In this document: positions 13,701-24,890 of the stretch, one piece after another
Layout: each line of letters begins with the position of its first letter
How positions within the stretch are numbered: position 1 is the first letter of the stretch
Source of the DNA: Orientallactaga sibirica
Taxonomy: Eukaryota; Chordata; Mammalia; Rodentia; Dipodidae
DNA length: 64,000 nucleotides
Assembly (NCBI GenBank): GCA_036365145.1
Contig: JAEOAD010001370.1
Location: forward strand, 181,190 to 245,189
Direction: 5' to 3'
Notes under the pieces: generated by a model
The model's database searches: none
Seen by the model: only the letters and a program-made list of their open reading frames with translations
Told to the model about the DNA's origin: nothing
Translations under genes and position numbers: made by a program

Positions 13701-14074
13701 AGGTTGAGTGCAGCAAGTTCAAACATCCCAAGTTAGTGTAATCTAAGAAAATGTACAATTTAGTAGATTCACCTCATTTCCAAAGTAGTTCGTTTAGAAA
13801 ACAAACATCTTCATTTCCGAAAATTGTACTGTGTGAAATGAGCTAGTTCTGTTCTCAGAATCAGTTGCTTTCCTAAGAAGAAGGTTGAATGCAGCAAGTT
13901 CAATCTTTCCTTGCTTGTGTAATCTAACAAGATGTTCAACTTAGTAGATTCGCCTCATTTCTAAAGTAGTTTGTTTAGAAAACAATCATCTTCATTTCTG
14001 ACAACTGTACTGTGTGAAATGAGCTAGTTCCGTTCTCAGAATCAGTTGCGTTCTTACGAAGAGTGTTTAGGGCA
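7791..14074. repeat. Satellite array, subfamily A, segment 2 (copy 2 of the 6.65-kb duplication)
   Basis: About 35 monomers matching 1141-7401 monomer by monomer at an offset of 6.64-6.67 kb. The left part, about 7791-10420, is visibly closer to consensus than its partner. For example, 'tgccaacactgcactg' at 1618 becomes the common 'caaaacactgtactg' at 8260. Odd single-base insertions also appear, such as 'cattttctaaag' at 10025, 'gattttctaaag' at 10571 and 'attggccaaac' at 10973. No gene is seen. Confidence 0.95.
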
Positions 14075-14466
14075 TGTAGCAGACAGCTTCAGCTTTGCTC
14101 AGATGAACTTCCAGACCAGGCACATTTATGGAGGAAGGGATATTATTTATTGAAGCTTACAGATCCAGGGGAAGTTCCATAATTGCAAGAGAAGTGGCCT
14201 GCTCTCCACAGGGCCAAGCAAGAGAGAGAGAGAAACCAACCAGACACCACAGCACACAGAGCAAAACCTACAGCGAAAAGGTCACACAGCACGCTTCAGG
14301 AACTCCTGCTAGGTGCATTTGCATACCTTTACAGTGGAATCTCAAACCATCACCACACCTTAAGACAGGCCCCCAGTGACCTTGCCTCTAGCAAGGTGAT
14401 TGCAAATGCAAACTATAACTAGTAAAACACTGAATATATTGGGGGACATATATTCAAACTGCCACA
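14075..14466 (-). mobile_element. Solo LTR, ERVL/MaLR type, minus strand
   Basis: Read on the minus strand it runs from 'tgtggcagtttgaatatatg' to 'gaagctgtctgctaca', a TG...CA LTR of 392 bp. It is the same family as the two LTRs of the provirus at 49764-51775. No internal sequence follows, so this is a solo LTR, as left by LTR-LTR recombination. Flanks are satellite: 'gtttagggca' on the left and 'cagcagcaagttc' on the right. An unbroken monomer would read 'gtttagggcagcaagttc', so the site is simple, but a clean 5-bp duplication is not evident. It contains an octamer motif (ATTTGCAT, 14317-14324) also present in the provirus LTRs. Reading frames of 83 and 79 residues across it are not genes. 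Confidence 0.9.
14317..14324 (-). promoter_or_regulatory. Octamer (POU-type) motif in solo LTR
   Basis: ATTTGCAT on the plus strand, ATGCAAAT in LTR sense. The motif is exact and conserved in the LTRs near 49908 and 51530. Binding by POU factors is known for this motif in general; activity here is inference. Confidence 0.5.
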
Positions 14467-17097
14467 CAGCAGCAAGTTCAAACTTTCCTTGTTTGTGTAA
14501 TCTAAGAATATATACAATTTAGTAGAGTCACAGTACGTCTAACGTAGTTTGTTTAGAAAACAAACATCTTCATGTCCGAAACTGTACTGTGTGAAATGGG
14601 CTAGTTCTGTTCTCGGAATGAGTTGCTTTCCTATGAAGACGGATGAGTGCAGGAAGTTCAAGCTTTCCTTGTTTGTGTAATCTGACAAGATGTACAACTT
14701 AGTAGATTCTCCTGATTTCTATAGTAGTATGTTTAGAAAACAAACATCTTCAATGCCAAACACTGTACTGTGTGACATAATCTAGTTCTGTTCTCAGAAT
14801 CAGTTGCTTTCCTACGAAGAAGGTTGAGTGCAGCAAGTTCAAACATTCCTAGTTAGTATAATCTAAGAAGATGTACAATTTAGTAGATTGTCCTTATTTC
14901 TAAAGTAGTTTGATTAGAAAATGAACAACTTCATTTCAAAACACTGTACTGTGTGAAATGATCTAGTTCTGATCTCGGAATGAGTTGCTTTCTTATGAAG
15001 AGGGTTTAGGTCAGCAAGTTCAAACTTACCTTGTTTGTGTAATCTAAAATATGTACAACTTAGTATATCAGCCTGATTTCTAAAGTAGTTTCTTTAGAAC
15101 ATAAACATCTTCAATGCCAAACACTGTACTGTGAGATATAAGCTAGTTCTGTTCTCGGAATCAGTTCCTTTATTACGAAGAGGGTTTAGGGCAGCAACTT
15201 CAAACATTCCAGGTTAGTGTAATCTAAGAAGATGTACAATTCAGTAGATTCACCTCATTTTCATAGTAGTTTGTTTAGAAAACAATCATCTATATTTCAA
15301 AACACTGTATTGTGTGAACGAACCAATTCCATTCTCAGAATGATTTGCTTTCTTACGAAGACGGTTGAGTGCAGCAAGTTCAAACTTTCCTTGTTTGTGT
15401 AATCTAACAAGATATACCACTTAGTTGATTCGCCTGATTTCTAAAGTAGTTTGTTTAGAAAACAAACATCTTCATTGCTGAACAGTGTACTGTGTGAAAT
15501 GAGATTCTTCTGTTCTCGGAATCAGTTGCTTTCTTACGAAATGTTGAGTGCAGCAAGTTCAAACTTTCCTTAGTTGTGTAATCTAAGAACATGTACAATT
15601 ACTAGATTCGCCTTATGTCTAAAGTAGTTTGTTTAGAAAACAAACATCTTCATGACCGAACACTGTACTCTGTTAATTAAGCTTGCTCTGTTCTTGGAAT
15701 CAATTGCTTTCTTAGGAAGAGGGTTTAGGGCAGCAAGTTTAAACTTTCTTTCTTTGTGTAATCTAACATGATGTACAAATTAGTAGATTCACCTCATTTC
15801 TAAAGTAGGTTCTTTAGAAAACAAAGATCTTCATTTACAAACACTGCACTCTGTGAAATAAGCTACTTCTGTTCTCGGAATAAGTTGCTTTATTACGAAG
15901 AGGCTTTAGGGCAGCAAGTTCAAATTTTCCTTGTATGTGTAATCTAACAAGATGTACAACTTAGTAGGTTCGCCTCATTTCTAAAATAGTGTGTTTAGAA
16001 AACAAACATCTTCATTTCCGAAAACTGTACTGTGTGAAATGCGCGAGTTCTGTTCTCGGAATCAGTTGCTTTCCTAAGAAGAAGGTTGAGTGCAGCAAGT
16101 TCAAACATTCCAAGATAGTGTAATCTAAGAAGATATACAATTTAGTAGATTCACCTCTTTTCCAAAGTAGTTTGTTTAGAAAACAAACATCTTCATTTCA
16201 AAACACTGGATTGTGTGAACTAAGCAATTTCCGTTCTCGGAATGAGTTGCTTTCTTACGAAGACGGTTGAGTGCAGCAAGTTCAAACTTTCCTTGTTTGT
16301 TAATCTAACAAGATGTACAACTTAGTAGATTCTCCTCATTTCTAAAGTAGTTTGTTTAGAAAACAATCATCTTCATTTCCAAAAACTGTACTGTGTGAAA
16401 GGAGCTCATTCTGTTCTCAGAATCAGTTGCTTTGTTACGAAGAGTGTTTAGGGCAGAAAGTTCAAACTTTCCTTGTTTGTGTAATCTAAGAATGTTTACA
16501 ATTTAGTAGATTACCCTTATTTCTAAAGTAGTTTGTTTAGAAAACCAACATCTTCATTTCAAACACCGTCCTGTGGGAACTAAAGTAGTTCTGTTATCGT
16601 AATGAGGTGCTTTCCTACGAAGACGGTTGAGTGCAGGAAGTTCAAACTTTCCTTGTTTGTGTAATCTAACAAGATGTACAACTTAGTAGATTCGCCTCAT
16701 TTCTAAAGTAGTTTGTTTAGAAAACAATCCTCTTCATTTCCAAAAACTGTACTGTGTGAAATGAGCTAGGTCTGTTCTCGAAATCAGTTGCTTTCTTACG
16801 AAGAGGGTTGAGTGCACCAAGTTCAAACTTTCCTTGTTTGTGTAATCTAACAAGATGTACAACTTACCAGATTCACCTCATTTCTAAAGTAGTTTGTTTA
16901 GAAAACAAACATCTTCATTGCCGAACACTGTACTGTGTGAAATTAGCTAGTTCCGTTGTCGGGATCAGTTGCTTTCTTACGAAGAGTGTTGAGTTCAGCA
17001 AGTTCAAACTTTCCTTTGTTGTGTAATCTAAGAAGATGTACAATTTAGTAGATTAGCCTTATGTGTAAAGTACTTTGTTTAGAAAAAAACATCTTCA
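14467..17097. repeat. Satellite array, subfamily A, segment 3
   Basis: About 15 monomers. Those at about 14935-15450 match 4320-4850 and 10980-11510 (shared 'gggtttagggcagcaacttc', 'acaattcagtagattcacc', 'gaatgatttgctttc'). This is therefore a third, rearranged and more diverged relative of the 6.65-kb unit. The array ends inside a monomer at 'atcttca' (17091-17097), where the GC-rich insert begins. Confidence 0.95.
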
Positions 17098-17820
17098 GAC
17101 TTCCGGTCAAGATGGCAGCTTCTATCCTTGAATCACTTCACGGGAAAGAAAAGAGAAGAATACTTAAGGTTAAGGGTAATTTTAAAAGGTTTGCTGGCTC
17201 CCTCATTTCCAGAGGGTTTGGGGTGGATTTGCAATATAAGGAAACCACTGATTCCCAAAATCTTGGCAGGCGCCACTGCCCGAAAGGTCCCGCTGGACCT
17301 GCCTGAGGCCCCTGGCCAGCCAGACCCGGAGCACCATTGCAGCCAGGTCCCCAGGTCTGTGGACCCACCGAGTGAGCTATATCCACCCCACTCCCCCGGC
17401 CAGAGCCCGTCGGTGCGCCAATAAAGTTAGGTGCCTGGGTCCACAGAGTGAGACAGATTTGTCCCAATTCCTGATCCCGGCCAGAGCCCCTGGGCACGCC
17501 AATACAGTTAGGTGCCTGGGTCCACAGAGTGAGACAGATTCGTCCCACTTCCTGACCCCGGCCAGAGCCCCTGGGTGCGCCAATACAGTTAGGTGCCTGG
17601 GACCACAGAGTGAGACTGATTTGTCCCACCTCCTGACCCCAGCCAGAGCCCCTGGGTGCACCAATACAGTTAGGTGCCTGGGTCCACAGAGTGAGATAGT
17701 TTCATCCCACTTCCTGCTCCCGGCCAGAAACCCTGGGCACGCCAATACAGTTTGGTGCCTGGGTCCACAGAATAAGACAGTTTCGTCCCACTTCCTGCTC
17801 CCCAGCCAGAGCCCCTGGGC
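17098..17820. mobile_element. GC-rich insert with 81-bp tandem repeat, possible L1 5'-UTR-like fragment
   Basis: A 723-bp block unlike the satellite in composition. It opens with 'cttccggtcaagatggc', which contains a YY1-type 'caagatggc' as seen at the 5' end of many L1 elements. About 220 bp of unique sequence follows, then tandem repeats to 17820. There is no poly(A) tail and no target duplication. The satellite resumes at 'gtttgtgtaatc', having skipped roughly 125 bp of a monomer, so insertion or a later rearrangement deleted target sequence. The family is not recognised with certainty; a composite SINE or another satellite fragment is possible. Confidence 0.55.
17398..17820. repeat. 81-bp VNTR, about 5 copies
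   Basis: The anchor '(gg/ag)ccagag' starts at 17398, 17479, 17560, 17641, 17722 and 17804, giving spacings of 81, 81, 81, 81 and 82. Each unit holds 'gccaatacagttaggtgcc', 'gggtccacagagtgagac' and 'cccacttcctg'. A degenerate unit lies just upstream, at about 17317-17397. Because 81 is divisible by 3, long repetitive frames stay open on both strands (152 residues plus, 163 and 156 minus). That is a geometric effect, not evidence of protein coding. Confidence 0.92.
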
Positions 17821-20761
17821 GTTTGTGTAATCTAAGAAGATGTACAACTTATTAGATTCACCTCATTTCTAAAGTAGTTTGTTTAGAAAACAATCATCTT
17901 CATTTCCGAAAACTGTACTGTGTAAAATGAGCTAGTTCATTTCTCGGAGTCAGTTGCTTTCTTATGAAGAGGGTTGAGTGCAGCAAGTTCAAATTTTTCT
18001 TGTTTCTATAATCTAAGAAGATGTACAACTTAGTAGATTCATCTCATTTCTAATATAGTTTATTTAGAAAACAAACATCTTCATTGCCAAACACTGTACT
18101 CTGTGAAATAAGCTAGTTCTCTTCTCAGAATCAGTTGCTTTCTTACAAAGACAATTGAGTGCAGCAAGGTCAAATATTCCTAGTTATTGTAATCTAAGAT
18201 GAACAATTTAGTAGATATTCCTCATTTCTATAGCAGTTTGCTGAGAAAAGAAACATCTTCATTGCCGAGCACTGTACTGTATGAAATGAGATAGTTCTGT
18301 TCTCAGAATCAGTTGCTTTCTTAGGAAGAGGGATTACGGCAGCAAGTTCAAACTCTCCTTGTTTGTGTAATCTAACAAGATGTACAACTTAGTAGATTCG
18401 CCTTATTTCTAAAGTAGTTTGTTTATAAAACAAACATCTTCATTGCTGAACAGTGTACTGTGAAATAAGGTAGTTCTGTTGCTGGGATCAGTTGCTTTCT
18501 TACGAAGAGTGTTGAGTACAGCAAGTTCAAACTTTCCTTGTTTGTGTAATCTAACAAGATGTACAACTTAAAAGATTCGCCTTATTTCTAAAGTAGTTTG
18601 TTTAGAAAACAAACATCTTCATTTCAAAACACTGTACTGTGTGAAATAAGCTAGTTCTGTTCTGAGAATGAATTGCTATCTTACGAAGACGTTTGAGTGC
18701 AGCAAGTTCAAACTTTCCTTGTTTGTGTAATCTAACAAGATGTACAACTTAGTAGATTCACCTCATTTCTAAAGTACTTTGTTTATGAAAGAAATATCTT
18801 CATTGACGAACACTGTACTGTGTGAAATGAGCTAGTTCTGTTGGGATCAGTTGCTTTCTTACAACAAGTGTTGAGTGCAGCAAGTTCAAACTTTCCTTGT
18901 TTGTGTAATCTAACAAGATGTACAAGTTAGTAGATTTGCCTGATTTCTAAAGTAGTTTGTTTAGAAAAGAAACATCTTCATTGCCAAACACTGTACTGTG
19001 TGAAATGAGCTAGTTCTGTTGGGATCAGTTGCTTTTTTAACGAAGAGTGTTGAGTGCAGCAAGTTCAAACTTTCCTTGTTTGTGAAATCTAACAAGATGT
19101 ACAACTTAGTAGATCCACCTTATTTCTAAAGTCGTTTGTTTAGAAAACAAACATCTTCATTGCCGAATAATGTAATTTGTTAAATGAGCTAGTTCTGTTC
19201 TCAGAATTAGTTGTTTTCTTACGAAGAGTGTTGATGGCAGGAAGTTGAAATTTTCCTTGTTTGTGTAATCTCACAAAATGTACAACTTAGTCCATTCGCC
19301 TCATTTGTAAATTAGTTTATTTAGAAAACATACATCTTCATTGCTGAACACTGTACTGTGAAATAAGCTAGTTCTGTTGTCGGGATCAGTTCCTTTCTTA
19401 CGAAGAGCGTTGAGTGCAGCAAGTTCAAATGTTCCTTGTTTTTGTAATCTAACAAGATGTACAACTTAGTAGATTCGCCTGATTGCTAAAATAGTTTGTT
19501 TAGAAAACAATCATCTTCATTTCCGAAAACTGTACTGTGTGAAATGAGCTAGTTCTGTTCTTGGAATCAGTTGCTTTCTTATGAAGAGAGTTGATGGCAG
19601 AAGGTTCAAAGGTTCCTAGTTAGTGTAATCTCAGAAGATGTACAAATTAGGAGATTCACCTCATTTCTAAAGTAGTTTGTTTAGAAAACAAACATCTTCA
19701 TTGCAAACACTGTACTGTGTGAATTAAGCTATTTCTGTTTTGGAATGTATGGCTTTCTTACGAAGACGGTTGATGGCAGCGAGTTCAAACTTTTCTTGTA
19801 TGTGTAATCTGATAAGATGTACAACTTATTAGATTCACCTCATTTCTAAAGTAGTTTGTTTACAAAACAAACATCTTCATTGCTGCACACTGTACTCTGT
19901 GAAATAAGCTAGTTCTTTTGTCGGGAACAGTTGCTTTCTTACGAAGTGCAGCATGTTCAAACGTTCCTTGTTTGTGTAATCTAAGAACATGTACAATTTA
20001 GTAGATTCACCTTATTTCTAAAGGAGTTTGTTTAGAAAACAAACATCTTCATTTCAAAACACTGTACTGTGTGAACTAAGCTAGTTCTGTTCTAGGAATG
20101 AGTTGCTTACTTACGACGATGGTTGAGGGCAACAAGTTCAACCTTTTCTTGTTTGTTTAATGTAACAAGATGTACAACTTAGTAGATTCACCTCATTTCT
20201 AAAGTAGTTTGTTTAGAAAACAAACATCTTCATTGCAAACGCTGTACTCTGTGAAATAAGCTAGTTTATTGTCTGGATCAGTTGCTTTCTTACGAAGAGT
20301 GTTGCGTGCAGCAAGTTCAAACTTTCCTTATTTGTGGAATCTAAGAAGATGTACAATTTAGTAGATTCGCCTTATGTATATAGTAGTTTGTTTAGAGAAC
20401 AAACATCTTTATTTCAAGACAATGTACTATGTCAACTAAGCTAGTTCTGTTCTCTGAATGAGTTGCTTTCTTACAAAGACGTTTGAGTGCAGCAAGTTCA
20501 AACTTTCCCTGTTTGTGAAATCTAACAAGATGTACAACTTAGTATATTCACATCATTTTTGAAGTAGTTTGTTTAGAAAACAAACATCTTCATTGCTGAA
20601 CATGAACTCTGTGAATTAAGCTAGTTCTGTTCTTGGAATCAGTTGCTTTCTTACAAAGACGCTTGAGCGCAGAAAGTTCAAATATTCCTCGTTAGTGTAA
20701 TCTAAAAAGATGTACAACTTAGTAGATTCGCCTGATTTCTAAAGTAGTTTGTTAAGAAAAC

Positions 20762-21880
20762 AAACATCTTCATTGCCAAACACTGTACTGTTTGAAATGA
20801 GGTAGTTCTGTTGTCGGAATCAGTTGCTTTCTTACGAAGATTGTTGAGTGCAGCAAGTTCAAACTATCCTTGTTTGTGTAATATAACAAGATGTATAACT
20901 TAGTAGATTTGTCTTATTTCTAAAGTAGTTTGTTTAGAAAGCAAACATGTTCATTGCCGAACACTGTACTGTGTGAAATGAGCTAGTTCTGTTGTCGGGA
21001 TCAGTTGCTGTCTTACGAAGAGTGCTGAGTGCAGCAAGTTCCAACTTTCCTTGTTTGTGTAATCTGACAAGATGTACAACTTAGTAAATTCGGCTGATAT
21101 CCAGAGTAGTTTGTTCAGAAAACAAACATCTTCATTGCCGAACACTGTACTGTGTGAAATGAGCTAGTTCTGTTATCGGAATCAGTTCCTTTCTTATGAA
21201 GAGTGCTGAGTGCAGCAAGTTCAAACTTTCCTTGTTTGTGTAATCTAACAAGATGTACAACTTAGTAGATTTGTTTGATTTCCAAACAGTAGTTTGTTTA
21301 GAAAACAAACATGTTTTCATTGCCAAACACTGTACTGTTTGAAATGAGCTTCATTTCTGTTTGTTTAGAAAACGGAATCAGTTCCTTTCTTACGAAGATT
21401 GTTGAGTGCAGCAAGTTCAAACTATCCTTGTTTGTGTAATCTAACAAGATGTATAACTTAGTAGATTTGTCTTATTTCTAAAGTAGTTTGTTTAGAAAGC
21501 AAACATGTTCATTGCCAAACACTGTACTGTGTGAAATGAGCTAGTTCTGTTGTCGGGATCAGTTGCTGTCTTACGAAGAGTGCTGAGTGCAGCAAGTTCA
21601 AACTTTCCTTGTTTGTGTAATCTGACAAGATGTACAACTTAGTAAATTTGGCTGATTTCCAGAGTAGTTTGTTCAGAAAACAAACATCTTCATTGCCGAA
21701 CACTGTACTGTGTGAAATGAGCTAGTTCTGTTATTGGAATCAGTTCCTTTCTTATGAAGAGTGTTGAGTGCAGCAAGTTCAAACTTTCCTTGTTTGTGTA
21801 ATCTAACAAGATGTACAACTTAGTAGATTCGGCTGATTTCCAGAGTAGTTTGTTTAGAAAACAAACATCTTCATTGACGA
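20762..21880. repeat. Three-monomer tandem duplication (offset 558 bp)
   Basis: The block from about 20762 ('gaagattgttgagtgc', 'caaactatccttg', 'gatgtataacttag', 'gttgctgtcttacgaagagtgctgag') repeats from about 21319. Private variants are conserved at an offset of 558 bp, which is three monomers plus about 17 bp. The extra bases come from two odd patches near 21345-21375 and 21270-21310. Confidence 0.85.
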
Positions 21881-22749
21881 ACACTGTACTGTGTGAAATG
21901 AGCTAGTTCTGTTCTCGGAATCAGTTGCTTTCTTACAAAGAAGGTTGAGTGCAGCAAGTTCAAACTTTCCTTATTTGTGTAATCTATCAAGATGTACTAC
22001 TTAGTAGTTTCCCTTCATTTCTAAAGTAGTTTGTTTAGAAAACAATCATCTTCATTTCCGAAAACTGTACTGTGGAAAATGAGCTAGTTCTTTTCTCAGA
22101 ATCAGGTGCTTTCTTACGAAGAGTGTTGAATGCAGCAAGTTCAAACTTTCCTCGGTTGTGTAATCTAAGAAGATGTACAATTTAGTAGATTCTCCTTACT
22201 TCTAAAGTAGTTTGTTCAGAAAGCAAACATCTTCATTTCAAAACACTGTACCTTGTGAACTAAACTAGTTCTGTTCTCGGAATGAGTTGCTTTCTTACGA
22301 AGACGGTTGAGCCGGGCAAGTTCAAACTTTCCTTAGTTGTGTAATCTAAGAAGATGTACAATTAAGTAGATTCGGATTATTTCTAAAGTAGTTTGTTTAG
22401 AAAACAATCATCTTCATTGCAGAACACTGTACTCTGTGAATTAAGCTAGTTCTGTTCTTGGAATCAGTTGCTTTCTTACAAAGACGCTTGAGTGCAGAAA
22501 GTTCAAATATTCCTCGTTAGTGTAATCTGAAAAGATGTACAACTTAGTAGATTCAACTCATTTCTAAAGTAGTTTGTTTAGAAAAAAAACATCTTCATTT
22601 CCGAAAACTATACTGTGTGAAATGAGCTAGTTCTGTTCTTGGAATCAGTTGTTTTCTTACGAAGAGTGTTGATGGCAGCAAGTTCAAACATTCCTAATTA
22701 GTGTAATCTAAGAAGATGTACAATTTAGTAGATTCGCCTTATTTCTAAA

Positions 22750-22760
22750 GTAGTTCTCTT
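22750..22760. other. Deletion junction in satellite monomer
   Basis: 'taaagtagttctcttcttggaatg' joins the block before the inverted repeat directly to the 'ggaatg' block. This skips the inverted repeat and the 'cactgtactgtgtg' region. Confidence 0.65.
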
Positions 22761-24729
22761 CTTGGAATGAGTTGCGATCTCAAGAAGATGTTTGAGTACA
22801 GCAAGTTCAAACTTTCCTTGTTTGTGTAATCTAACAAGATGAACAGCTTAGTAGATTCATCTCATTTCTAAAGTAATTTGTTTAGAAAACAAACATCTTC
22901 ATTGCTGAACACTGTACTCTGCGAAATGAGCTAGTTCTGTTCTTGGAATCAGTTGCTTTCTTACAAAGACGTTTGAGTGAAGCCAGTTCAAATATTCCTA
23001 GTTAGTGTAATCTAAGATGTACAATTTTGTAGATTCTCCTCATTTCTATAGCAGTTTGTTTAGAAAACAAACATCTTCATTGCCAAGCACTGTACTGTGT
23101 GAAATGAGCTAGTTGTCTTCTCGGAATCAGTTGCTTTCTTGCGAAGAGGGTTTAGGGGAGCAATTTCAAACTTTCCTTGTTTGTGTAATGTAACAAGATG
23201 TACAACATAATAGATTCGCCTCATTTCTAAAGTAGTTTCTTTGTAAAACAATCATCTTCATTTCCGAAAACTGTACTGTGTGAAATGGCCGAGTTGTATT
23301 CTCGGAATCAGTTGTTTCCTATGAAAAAGGTTGAGTGCAGCAAGTTCAAACATTCCAAGTTAGTGTATTCTAAGAAGATGTACAACTTAGTAGATTCACC
23401 TCATTACCAAAGTAGTTTGTTTAGAAAACAAACATCTTCATTTCTGAAAACTGTACTGTGTGAAATGAGCTAGCTCTGTTCTCGGAATCAGTTGCCTTTC
23501 TACGAAGAAGGTTGAGTACAGCAAGTTCAAACATTCCAAGTTAGTGTAATCTAAGAAGATGTACAATTTCGTAGATTCACCTTATGTACAAAGTAGTGTG
23601 TTTAGAAAACAAACATCTTCATTTCAAAACACTGTACAGTGTGAACTAAGCAAGTTCCATTATCGGAATGAGTTGCTTTCTTATGAAAATGGATGAGTTC
23701 AGCAAGTTCAAACTTTCCTTGTCAGTGAAATCTAACAAGATGTCCAACTTAGTATATTCGCCTCATTTCTAAAATATTTGTTTAGAAAACAATCATCTTC
23801 ATTTCCGAAAACTGAACTGTGTGAAATGAGCTAGTTCTGTTCTCGGAATCAGTTGCTTTCTTACGAAGAGGGTTGAGTGCAGCAAGTTCAAACTTTCCTT
23901 GGTTGTGCAATCTAAGAATATGTGCAATTTAGTAGATTCGCCTTATTTCTAAAGTAGTTTGTTTAGAAAACAATCATCTTCATTTCAAAACACTGTTCTG
24001 TGTGAATTAAGCTAGTTCTGTTCTCGGAATCTGTTGCTTTCCTACAAAGACGTTTGAGTGCAGCAAGTTCAAACTTTCATTTTGTAATCTAACGAGATGT
24101 ACAACTTGGTAGATTCACCTCATTTCTAAAGTAGTTTGTTTAGAAAGCAAACATCTTCATTGCCAAACACTGTACTCTGTGAATTAAGCTAGTTCTGTTC
24201 TCGGAATCAGTTGCTTTCTTACAAAGACACTTGAGTGGAGCAACTTCAAATATTCCTTCTTAGTGTAATCTGAAAAGATGTACAACTTAGTAGATTCAGT
24301 ACATTTCTAAAGTAGTTTGTTTAGAAAATAAACACCTTCATTGCCGAACACTGTACTGTGTGAAATGAGCTAATTCTATTGTCGGGATCAGTTCCTTCTT
24401 CCGAAGAGTGTTGAGTGCAGCAAGTTCAAACATTCCTTCTTTGTGTAATCTAACAATATGTACAACTTAGTACATTCGCCTGATTTCTAAAGTAGTTTGT
24501 TTAGCAAACAAACATCTTCTTTGCCAAACACTGTACGATATGAAATGAGCTAATTCTTTTCTCAGAATCAGTTGTTTTCTTAGGAATAGTGTTGATGGCA
24601 GCAAGTTCAAACATTCCTAGTTAGTGTAATCTGAGAAGATGTACAATTTTGTACATTCGCCTTATTTCTAAAGCAGTTTGTTTACAAAATAAACATCTTC
24701 ATTGCCGAACACTGTACTTTGTAAAATGA

Positions 24730-24890
24730 GCTAATTCTGTTAGAAAACAAACATCATCATTTCAAAACAGTGTAATCTAATAAGATGTACAACTTAGTAG
24801 AGTTCTTATCTCAGAATGTTTTTTGAACAAACATCTTCATTTCAAAGATGGTTGAATGCAGCATGTCAGAAACTTACGAAGAGTGTTGAG
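24730..24890. repeat. Scrambled satellite segment
   Basis: Satellite words occur here out of their normal order and partly twice: 'gttagaaaacaaacatc', 'tgtaatctaataagatg', 'agttcttatctcagaatg', 'gaacaaacatcttcatttc', 'gatggttgaatgcagc' and 'aacttacgaagag'. The array is regular on both sides. This is either a local rearrangement or a consensus error. Confidence 0.7.

Noticed and set aside
17138..17847. Long repetitive proteins on both strands (163, 156 and 152 residues)
   Set aside because: They run over the 81-bp repeat, whose length keeps frames open in several frames at once. Start codons lie at random points and there is no codon signature.
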